Positions 1 through 5,528 of a stretch of 5,528 nucleotides of DNA are shown here, piece by piece. The number at the start of each line of letters is the position of its first letter. Position 1 is the first letter of the stretch. The DNA lies in NCBI GenBank assembly GCA_030589835.1, contig JAUUZS010000328.1:1-5528 (forward strand), written 5' to 3'. The DNA is from Cyclobacteriaceae bacterium. GTDB lineage: Bacteria > Bacteroidota > Bacteroidia > Cytophagales > Cyclobacteriaceae. The translations under genes were made by a program, and so were the position numbers. The notes under the pieces were generated by a model. It was not told where the DNA came from, ran no database searches, and worked only from the letters and a program-made list of their open reading frames with translations.

Positions 1-2
1 AA

Positions 3-1688
3 GAGCTAATCGAATCCCGTATTGAGTACAAGTATGCTTTGTTGCGAGCCCAACTGGGTTTATTACTTGGGGCAATCTGCTTTACATACATTTTTATCGA
101 TTCACTTAACGGTGTGTTCGTATATATAGCCTGGTATCTTGGCGGAATGGTCGCCTCATTCCTGATCATTTATTTGAATCGAAAACGGAAATATCTGTAT
201 TCTTCAGTATTGCTGTTGTTGACAGCAAATATGCTTGCATTTCTGATCGCCTCACTGGAGGATTCGCAAGGAGGTGCCTTTTTCTATTTTGTGGCCACTT
301 CCACTATAGGAATAGTGGTGCTAAATCCTATTAATAAGCGTCTTGGAATCTTGTTTGTCGGACTCAGTCTAGTGCTTGCATCCATCGCTTATTTTGGTGA
401 AGATCTGCCAATCGAAGCCCCCAAAGAAGATAAGAATTATGAAATGATCAGTTTTACCGTAAATTTTATTATGGGACTACTTTCTTCAGTCCTGGTATTG
501 CTTTTTGTAATGAACCGGAATCAGGAATCTGAATCTTCACTAATAAATAAACAGGAAGAACTAAAAGCCCTTGCCAAAGAACTCGAAAAAAGCAAAAACC
601 GCTATGCCCTGGCTGTTGATGGTACCGAGGCAGGAATTTACGAATGGGACCCGCACACCAATACCGTATTTACGAGTTTGAGGTATAAGAGCCTATTGGG
701 GTATAATTCAGATGATGAACTTAATATCGATTTGCGCACAATTCGATCAGCGATTCTTCCTGATAACCAAGCAGGTAAATCCAGATCCAATGTAAACATT
801 ACGAATCAAATCCGCTATCAAAATCAGGTTCAGTTAAAGTTGAAGAATGGTCATTCTCGGTGGTTTTTAGATTCCGGGATTATTAGTATGATGGATGGCA
901 GTGCTAACCAGGCTGTGGGCTCAATAATTGATATTCATGCCCGCAAAACAGCAGAACAACAACTGCGAGATAAGAATTTGGAACTGGAGAAAACAAATGA
1001 AGAGTTAGATTCCTTTGTATATCGCGCTTCTCATGATATGAGGGCGCCATTAACTACCTTGCTAGGTCTGATAAACCTCGCCAATATGACTGAGGATAAA
1101 ATAGAAATGGATGAGTATCATGATTTGATGACCAACCGGATTAAAGCCATGGATGGATTTATCAAAAAAGTCACTAATTATTCTCGGAATACTCATCTGG
1201 AAGTGTCACATGATACCGTTAATTTATTTGAATTGGTAAAAGAGATAAAGAAACCATTTGAATTACTTGCAAAGGAATCACAAGTTGAATTCAAAACTGA
1301 AATTGATCCGAATCTCGAGATCCAGATAGATAAGGACAGGCTAAAGGTAATTCTTCATAATATTATATTCAATGCACTTAAATACTATGATGCCAGCAAG
1401 TCAAAACGGTTTGTGAAAGTGCAGGCATCCGTTGATAAGAAATGTGTCCTGTTTCAGGTTATTGATAATGGCACTGGTATCTCTACAGAATATCAGCCAA
1501 ATATATTTGATATGTTTTTCAGGGCTTCCGAAAAATCCGATGGATCAGGCCTTGGTCTATATATTGTCAAGGAAACCCTCAACCGTTTAAAAGGGTCGAT
1601 TACATGTCAATCCTTAGAACAGCAAGGCAGTACATTTGCAGTAAGTATTCCTCTTGACATTAACAATGATGATGAGCCGGGAGCATGA
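3..1688 (+). CDS. Six-TM PAS sensor histidine kinase (5'-partial)
   Basis: Membrane sensor kinase of a two-component system; it should autophosphorylate on histidine and pass phosphate to a regulator not seen here. Numbering from the first full codon at base 3 (561 residues): six hydrophobic helices at about 17-35, 39-58, 66-85, 92-107, 113-131 and 148-170. Basic loops after helices 2 and 4 place both ends in the cytoplasm. A charged coiled coil (about 174-202) leads to a PAS domain (about 200-317, with GIYEWDP, LLGY and a closing DIHARKTAEQQL). A second helix leads to HisKA with ASHDMRAPLTTLLGL (phospho-acceptor His344, bases 1032-1034). HATPase_c follows: N-box HNIIFNALKYY, G1 DNGTGI, F-box FDMFFRA, G2 GSGLGLYIV. 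There is no receiver domain. The first usable start is a TTG at 39, but the frame is open to the left edge with protein-like residues (ELIESRIEYKYAL), so the true start lies upstream. It converges on the synthase gene, 29 bp away. Ligand unknown. Confidence 0.93.
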   Translation, partial: ELIESRIEYKYALLRAQLGLLLGAICFTYIFIDSLNGVFVYIAWYLGGMVASFLIIYLNRKRKYLYSSVLLLLTANMLAFLIASLEDSQGGAFFYFVATSTIGIVVLNPINKRLGILFVGLSLVLASIAYFGEDLPIEAPKEDKNYEMISFTVNFIMGLLSSVLVLLFVMNRNQESESSLINKQEELKALAKELEKSKNRYALAVDGTEAGIYEWDPHTNTVFTSLRYKSLLGYNSDDELNIDLRTIRSAILPDNQAGKSRSNVNITNQIRYQNQVQLKLKNGHSRWFLDSGIISMMDGSANQAVGSIIDIHARKTAEQQLRDKNLELEKTNEELDSFVYRASHDMRAPLTTLLGLINLANMTEDKIEMDEYHDLMTNRIKAMDGFIKKVTNYSRNTHLEVSHDTVNLFELVKEIKKPFELLAKESQVEFKTEIDPNLEIQIDKDRLKVILHNIIFNALKYYDASKSKRFVKVQASVDKKCVLFQVIDNGTGISTEYQPNIFDMFFRASEKSDGSGLGLYIVKETLNRLKGSITCQSLEQQGSTFAVSIPLDINNDDEPGA

Positions 1689-1715
1689 CCCTGGTGTCAA
1701 GTCAAGTGTTTTTTT
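1651..1715 (+). terminator. Possible terminator at the convergent junction
   Basis: The arms ctcttgac (1651-1658) and gtcaagtg (1701-1708) pair at seven of eight positions and are followed at once by seven T residues (1709-1715). A shorter alternative uses cttgaca (1653-1659) with tgtcaag (1695-1701). A small ggg/ccc hairpin (1679-1681 with 1689-1691) can form in the loop. The upstream arm lies inside the kinase coding region, and the loop of about 42 nt is long for a classic intrinsic terminator, so this is a weak call. It would serve the + strand kinase; no matching T-run was seen for the minus-strand synthase. Confidence 0.35.
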
Positions 1716-1717
1716 AA

Positions 1718-3025
1718 CTACTGCACAGGACGTAATCTCTCAAATATCCTAAGACACTCTTCAAGGAAGGGTCTGTCTTGGGCTGCAGTAACACAAAGTC
1801 TCAGCCTGGCCTCATTTTTCGGTACTGCAGGAAATATAACAGGTGTGGCCAGAATACCATAATCAAAAAGTTTTCTTGAGGTCCCAAGTGCTGTTTCGTC
1901 TGAGCCAAGAATTACGGGAATAATTGGAGATCTGCTATCGCCGGTATTAAACCCCATTTTATTTAATCCGGATTTAAAGAATTCAGTATTTGCCCAGAGT
2001 TTATCAAATCGTGACGACTCGGTTTCCATAACCTTTAGCGTTGCTATGATTGATGCAGCAGTGGATGGACTTTGTGAGGCAGAAAAAATATAGGGTGAAG
2101 ATGCATGTTGCAAAAGAATAACCAACTCCTTGCTACCAGCAATAAAACCACCATTTGCCGGTACTGCTTTTGAAAATGACCCCACAAAAATGTCAACCTC
2201 TTTTGGCGGGATATTAAAGTGAGAATCAACACCCCTTCCATTTTTGCCCAATACGCCCAATGAGTGTGCCTCATCAATCATCAGGGAAGCGTTGTATTTA
2301 TTTTTTAACAATACAATATTTGGCAAATCACAAATGTCTCCATCCATAGAAAACATCCCCTCTGAAATAATCATCACTTTTCTTGTTGGACTAAACTTTT
2401 TCAGCAGTTGTTCAAGGGAATCAGGATTATTATGTTCGAATCTACGAAAAGGTACACCGGATAATTTACATGCATCTATGGTGCTCTGGTGAATTTTGCT
2501 ATCGACGAGAACCATATCTTTGGTCTCCATCAATGTAGATATAACGGCCAGGTTTGCATTATATCCTGAAGAGAAAGATGCTGAAGCCTCAGTGCCCTTA
2601 AACTCTGCAAACTTTTTTTCTAATTCGAGATGCAGTTTGTTCGTTCCGGTAAGAAGTCTTACTCCTCCCGATCCGGTTCCAAATTTATGAATGGCTTCGA
2701 TTGATGCTTTTTCGATATCCGGGTGACCAATTAATCCGAGATAATCGTAACTGGACAACATCTTATATGAATTGCCATCAAGTTTTATTTTTGGCCCGGA
2801 TTTAAAATCAAGTGCCTGATGAAATATATAAACACCGCCTTCATAGGTTCTTCTGATTTGTTCCAACTTTTTTATTTGCCGCGAACCTAATAGCTTATTG
2901 TGCTTTTGATATTGTTGTTTTACATCAAAAAAATTATCGAATGGATTTCCCGGTTCTATTCCTTTTCTACTATTGACCTGATCCTCTAATAGATCAGCAC
3001 CATTATTTTCTACTATATTTTCCAC
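1718..3025 (-). CDS. PLP-dependent alpha-oxoamine synthase (BioF/KBL/SPT/CqsA-like)
   Basis: Fold-type I PLP enzyme of the alpha-oxoamine synthase family, which condenses an amino acid with an acyl-CoA or acyl-ACP, releasing CO2, to give an alpha-aminoketone. Probably cytosolic or membrane-associated; no signal peptide or TM helix. Visible: SSYDYLGL (91-98, the family NYLG site), GTGSGGVRLLTGT (116-128), FSSGYNAN (151-158), His179 in KIHQS (expected to stack on PLP), SEGMFSMDGD (221-230), DEAHSLG (251-257; Asp251 and His254 contact PLP), Lys286 in GSFSKAVPANGG (Schiff-base lysine), and RLRLCVTAA (407-415, with the substrate-carboxylate arginine). All catalytic positions are intact. At 435 residues it is about 45 longer than BioF or CqsA; the extra is a polar N-terminal extension. 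The start is GTG at 3025-3023, forced by an in-frame TGA directly before it and no later ATG until residue 89. The product is not predictable: sphingoid or sulfonolipid base, polyketide-linked aminoketone and signal are all possible. Confidence 0.93.
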   Translation of the reverse strand: MENIVENNGADLLEDQVNSRKGIEPGNPFDNFFDVKQQYQKHNKLLGSRQIKKLEQIRRTYEGGVYIFHQALDFKSGPKIKLDGNSYKMLSSYDYLGLIGHPDIEKASIEAIHKFGTGSGGVRLLTGTNKLHLELEKKFAEFKGTEASASFSSGYNANLAVISTLMETKDMVLVDSKIHQSTIDACKLSGVPFRRFEHNNPDSLEQLLKKFSPTRKVMIISEGMFSMDGDICDLPNIVLLKNKYNASLMIDEAHSLGVLGKNGRGVDSHFNIPPKEVDIFVGSFSKAVPANGGFIAGSKELVILLQHASSPYIFSASQSPSTAASIIATLKVMETESSRFDKLWANTEFFKSGLNKMGFNTGDSRSPIIPVILGSDETALGTSRKLFDYGILATPVIFPAVPKNEARLRLCVTAAQDRPFLEECLRIFERLRPVQ

Positions 3026-3070
3026 TCATTTAGGTTTAAAAGTATTCAATAGTATGTTTCAATTTCCTCA

Positions 3071-3085
3071 AAACAATTATTGTTT
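3071..3085. promoter_or_regulatory. 15-bp palindrome upstream of synthase gene (operator candidate)
   Basis: The sequence aaacaattattgttt is a perfect inverted repeat with 7-bp arms around one central base. It ends about 45 bp before the synthase GTG start. Two further 8-bp perfect palindromes follow at short spacing: atacgtat (3090-3097) and gcaattgc (3103-3110). The position suits a binding site for a dimeric regulator of the synthase gene. In DNA this AT-rich a single such repeat could arise by chance, so function is inference. Confidence 0.3.
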
Positions 3086-3142
3086 CCTGATACGTATTAT
3101 ATGCAATTGCCTAACTATATTTTTTGATTAGTTGCATTATAA

Positions 3143-3490
3143 TTAAAAGTTTAAAATTATTGAATTAATATAATTTTCAATTAATACAATGTTACCAAAC
3201 CATACATAAGTATTTATCATTGTGAATTTATAATGGATTTCTCCAGATAGTTGCTTGAATTGCCTTAAATAACCCTTTTCGATGCCCCAGGAACCAAGCC
3301 AATAAGCAGGTCTTAAAATGTGCTGAATACTTTTGAAGAACGCCCCATCACTATAAGAGCTGATTTTATCCAGGCGATCATAAGTTTGACACCCAAATGC
3401 AGCAAGATACATTCGACTGATTTGATAGGGAGTTGAAGTAATTGCTAAATCCTTTGCTCCAAGGTTAACACGAACAATAAAGAGTATGGT
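3143..3490 (-). pseudogene. Short open frame, possible remnant of a family 2 glycosyltransferase C-terminus
   Basis: The frame is open from just after a stop at 3493-3491 down to TAA at 3145-3143, about 115 codons. The only standard start is ATG at 3412-3410, giving 89 residues, but the 26 codons before it (VNLGAKDLAITSTPYQISR and others) also look protein-like. The composition is rich in W, Y, F, K and G, unlike a random AT-rich frame. The order YDRLDKISSYSDGAFF, then ILRPAYWLGSWGIEKGYL, then a hydrophobic end with FGNIVLIE loosely resembles the C-terminal tail of WaaE-like family 2 glycosyltransferases (K..YS..GA, then KP, then KGFLDG). No DxD or nucleotide-binding region is present, so it could not act alone. 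It may be a 5'-truncated relic, or an unrelated small gene. The family match is from memory of the pattern and is weak. Confidence 0.35.
3153..3177. repeat. AT-only inverted repeat
   Basis: The arms aaaattat (3153-3160) and ataatttt (3170-3177) are perfect complements around a 9-base loop. The repeat lies at the end of the short minus-strand frame, upstream of the synthase. It could be a weak hairpin, but 8-bp AT-only arms are not rare in DNA of this composition and no strong T-run follows. Confidence 0.3.
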
Positions 3491-3502
3491 TCAAATTGAA
3501 CC
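3488..3502 (-). repeat. 15-bp perfect palindrome after NtrY-like kinase stop codon
   Basis: On the + strand ggttcaaattgaacc has 7-bp perfect arms around one base. As minus-strand RNA it can form a GGUUCA/UGAACC stem with a 3-nt loop starting 12 nt after the kinase TGA, followed by the pyrimidine-rich AUACUCUUUAUUGUU. This could be a weak transcription terminator for the kinase or a regulator site. The missing solid U-run argues against a strong terminator. Confidence 0.4.
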
Positions 3503-3514
3503 GCCGTAACCCCA

Positions 3515-5527
3515 TCACAAAGGGTATTGAGGTATGTCTATGTAAAATACAGTACCCAAACCTTCTTTAGAACTAAACCAAATTTTGCCGTTGGCATGTT
3601 CTATTCCTTTTTTTGTAATGGCAAGGCCAAGGCCTGACCCGGTGTATTTGGTACTGAAATTAGGTATAAAAACCTTGTCTTGAATATGCTCTGGAATGCC
3701 ATTTCCATTATCTCGGATCTCGATTCTGACATTCCCGGACTCTACTACATATAAATTTACCTCAATTTTTGCTGACAGCGGATCGTTCGCTGCCTGAAAT
3801 CCATTTATGATCAGGTTAGAAAAAGCCCTTCCCAACCATTTGCGATCCCCTTCTATCATAAATTTTCCTTGGTTGATGGTGGTAATGATCTGTCCCAATT
3901 CTTTTTTGTTGTACAGGTCTATCGTTTCTTTTAATAATAGGCTCACATCCAGTTTATCTGTTTTCGGCTCGGGCATGGTGGCAAAATCAGAAAAGGAAGT
4001 AGCAATGCCACTCAGGGTTTCTATCTGCTCCAATAGGGTATTTATTTGCCTCAGCTTAGTATCATTCTGCGCTCCATTTGATTCATCATCAATCACACGC
4101 TTCATATGTTGTAGGGTCAATTTCATGGGTGTAAGTGGGTTTTTTATCTCATGTGCCACTTGGCGGGCCATCTCTCTCCATGCACTTTCTTTTTCACTTT
4201 TTGCCAGGGCCTTTTTACTCGTATCCAGGTTTAACAGCATGCGGTTGTATTCAGTAACCATAAGTCCGATCTCATCATCAGAATTCCAGCTAAGAGGTTC
4301 ATTATAGGTGGACAATGTAGTGCGCCGGATTTTTTGGGTGATGAGCTGCAAAGGGAAGGTCAGGCCTCTGGAAACAAAAAAAGATATGAACAGGAATATG
4401 ATAAATACGAAGGTGAAAATATTTATGATGTTCGAAAGTATCTCCACAATATTTTCTTCCAGATCCTGCTGAGAGGCAAAAAATGGCAGGCTTAAAATGC
4501 CAATAATGTCACCTGTATCAAAGGACCTTATTCCCATATACACATTTTTATAATTTAATAATCCTACCTGCTCTTCTTGCACAAAAACGGACTCCGAATC
4601 CTCAACAATTTTTATATAGGCATTGGGGTCTATATTGAAAGAAAATATTTCATTTTGGTAAAGTTGGAATAAACTAGAGGCAACCATCCTCCCGGTACTA
4701 TTAAATATATTTATATCTAAATCGGCATTTTCAGCTATCTGAAAAACCAACTCCGAAAACTCTTCTTTATCAATTTCCCGAGCCCCGTAATCACTCAGTG
4801 GCCCTGAAATTTCTGCGCTTAGGTTATCGGCATACTCCCGGTATTGATTTTCTAAGGAGATTTTGAAGGTTTGAATAATAATGCTCATGGTTGTGACACT
4901 TACAATAATAAGTGGCGCAAAAAATGCAAAATTCAGATATAGCTGAATTTTTGTAGCATAATTCAATTTTATCTTCTTTACTCCCTGATATACAGTTAGA
5001 GTAATGAGAATAAGTAAAATCGAGAACACATACACAAGAAAAAGAAAGCTGAAATTCGCAAACCAAACCCCGATAGTTGCCTTTTTTGCTGAAATGATCA
5101 CAATCTTGTTCCCTTCACCTTTGTATGCTCTATGATTAAAACCTTGTATCAGGACATCATCATTCAATAATTTATCAGAATGCGCAACGAAGTCAGGAAA
5201 ATTTTTCCTATAGTTAAATTCGCCGTAATTGTATTGGAGAGTACTACCATTGAACACTCCGTAGCTAAATTTTTCCGAGCCATCAATTTGTTGTGCATAT
5301 CGGCTTTCGCTCAGCAAAAGTGGAAATACTGAATTCGGCACCAGGCGTTTTTGCGTTAGATCCAGCAATACATATCCGATCACCTGGCCGCGGTCTTCGA
5401 TCTCAATAAAATTCATGTACCGGATCGTTGCCGGGCCTCGCGACTGATTTATAAAATACAACCCTTCCGTGTCGGTTTTGAACTCGTCTAGTGTAGCTTT
5501 GAATTCATGATAATTATACTTAAAATT
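3515..5527 (-). CDS. NtrY-like sensor histidine kinase with HAMP (5'-partial)
   Basis: C-terminal part of a large membrane sensor kinase. Numbering from the first full codon (5527), 670 residues are in view. Residues 1 to about 150 are an extracytoplasmic-looking, Cache-like region (RGQVIGYVLLDL, FSYGVFNGS, YNYGEFNYRK). Two TM helices follow (about 154-180 and 197-220), then a second extracytoplasmic domain (about 221-362), a TM helix (about 363-386), HAMP (about 387-440) and HisKA with the NtrY-type box AWREMARQVAHEIKNPLTP (phospho-acceptor His459, bases 4151-4153). HATPase_c is complete: N-box SNLIINGFQAA, G1 DNGNGIP, F-box VFIPNFSTK, G2 GSGLGLAI. The first alternative start in view is TTG at 5461, but the frame is open to the right edge, and an extracytoplasmic start needs an earlier TM helix, so the true start is upstream, beyond the window. 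Bacteroidota kinases of this build are often over 1,000 residues. It lacks a receiver domain; an NtrX-like partner would be expected elsewhere. Signal sensed is unknown. Confidence 0.95.
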   Translation of the reverse strand, partial: NFKYNYHEFKATLDEFKTDTEGLYFINQSRGPATIRYMNFIEIEDRGQVIGYVLLDLTQKRLVPNSVFPLLLSESRYAQQIDGSEKFSYGVFNGSTLQYNYGEFNYRKNFPDFVAHSDKLLNDDVLIQGFNHRAYKGEGNKIVIISAKKATIGVWFANFSFLFLVYVFSILLILITLTVYQGVKKIKLNYATKIQLYLNFAFFAPLIIVSVTTMSIIIQTFKISLENQYREYADNLSAEISGPLSDYGAREIDKEEFSELVFQIAENADLDINIFNSTGRMVASSLFQLYQNEIFSFNIDPNAYIKIVEDSESVFVQEEQVGLLNYKNVYMGIRSFDTGDIIGILSLPFFASQQDLEENIVEILSNIINIFTFVFIIFLFISFFVSRGLTFPLQLITQKIRRTTLSTYNEPLSWNSDDEIGLMVTEYNRMLLNLDTSKKALAKSEKESAWREMARQVAHEIKNPLTPMKLTLQHMKRVIDDESNGAQNDTKLRQINTLLEQIETLSGIATSFSDFATMPEPKTDKLDVSLLLKETIDLYNKKELGQIITTINQGKFMIEGDRKWLGRAFSNLIINGFQAANDPLSAKIEVNLYVVESGNVRIEIRDNGNGIPEHIQDKVFIPNFSTKYTGSGLGLAITKKGIEHANGKIWFSSKEGLGTVFYIDIPQYPL

Positions 5528-5528
5528 G

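Larger units (their letters stand above)
3026..3514. other. AT-rich intergenic region between synthase and NtrY-like kinase
   Basis: This 489-bp stretch holds no convincing intact gene. From left to right it contains the synthase upstream region with three short palindromes (3071-3110), an AT-only inverted repeat (3153-3177), a minus-strand open frame of about 115 codons that may be a gene remnant (3143-3490), and a 15-bp palindrome 13 bp (in transcript direction) after the kinase stop codon (3488-3502). No tRNA-like fold, transposase or CRISPR unit was seen. A TATAAT hexamer lies on the minus strand (3101 to 3096), about 70 bp before the synthase GTG, but no good partner -35 or Bacteroidota -33 element was found at proper spacing. 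Confidence 0.5.

Noticed and set aside
2044..2690. Three short open frames (77, 82 and 64 codons) within the synthase gene
   Set aside because: They overlap the conserved PLP-binding core in other frames and show no recognisable motif; shadows of the real gene.
1718..3025. Naming the synthase bioF, kbl, spt or cqsA
   Set aside because: Family residues are shared by all of these; no biotin, threonine or signal-operon neighbours are present to decide, and the sequence after the PLP lysine differs from the usual pattern.
3096..3101. TATAAT hexamer on the minus strand as a synthase promoter
   Set aside because: No acceptable -35 or Bacteroidota TTG/TAnnTTTG partner at correct spacing was found; in AT-rich DNA the hexamer alone means little.
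3112..3136. aacta/tagtt inverted arms around a T-run as a terminator or hairpin
   Set aside because: Only five base pairs with an 11-nt loop; not better than chance in this AT-rich stretch.
3807..4307. A 166-codon + strand open frame inside the NtrY-like kinase gene
   Set aside because: It lies antisense to the conserved HisKA/HATPase region, whose motifs are intact on the minus strand; its own translation shows no domain pattern.
4824..5066. An 80-codon minus-strand frame rich in Cys and Ser inside the kinase gene
   Set aside because: It is a frame-shifted reading of the membrane segment, where hydrophobic codons give long open alternates.
1..5528. Mobile element, CRISPR array, tRNA or other RNA gene
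   Set aside because: No transposase or integrase frame, terminal repeats, regularly spaced repeats or tRNA-like cloverleaf could be seen on either strand.

Overview
The window reads as a piece of a low-GC Bacteroidota chromosome, probably a Cytophagales-type marine or soil bacterium. This rests on three things: AT-rich intergenic DNA without clear Shine-Dalgarno sequences, a histidine kinase with an H-box of the ASHDMRAPL type, and a large NtrY-like kinase with a long membrane and extracytoplasmic sensor. The organism call is inference from style; no rRNA or tRNA is present to confirm it.

Layout, left to right. (1) At 3-1688 on the + strand lies the body of a histidine kinase with six membrane helices, a PAS domain, HisKA and HATPase_c. 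Its frame is open to the left edge, so its true start is outside the window. (2) A 29-bp gap with a terminator-like fold separates it from a convergent, complete minus-strand gene (1718-3025). This encodes a PLP-dependent alpha-oxoamine synthase (the BioF/KBL/SPT/CqsA fold) of 435 residues, with a GTG start and an unusual sequence after its PLP lysine. (3) A 489-bp AT-rich region (3026-3514) contains several small palindromes and a short minus-strand open frame. That frame may be the eroded tail of a glycosyltransferase; this is a tentative reading. (4) At 3515-5527 on the minus strand is the C-terminal two thirds or less of a large NtrY-like histidine kinase, open to the right edge and so also 5'-truncated.

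How the parts might work together. The kinases show all catalytic boxes and should autophosphorylate, but no response regulator is in view, so their outputs are unknown. The synthase should condense a small amino acid with an acyl thioester to give an alpha-aminoketone, which could be a membrane-lipid base, a polyketide-like product or a signal. An alpha-oxoamine synthase lying tail-to-tail with a six-helix sensor kinase recalls the CqsA/CqsS and LqsA/LqsS signal synthase and receptor pairs. Nothing in the sequence proves such a link, and a housekeeping lipid role is at least as likely. No mobile element, CRISPR array or RNA gene was seen.
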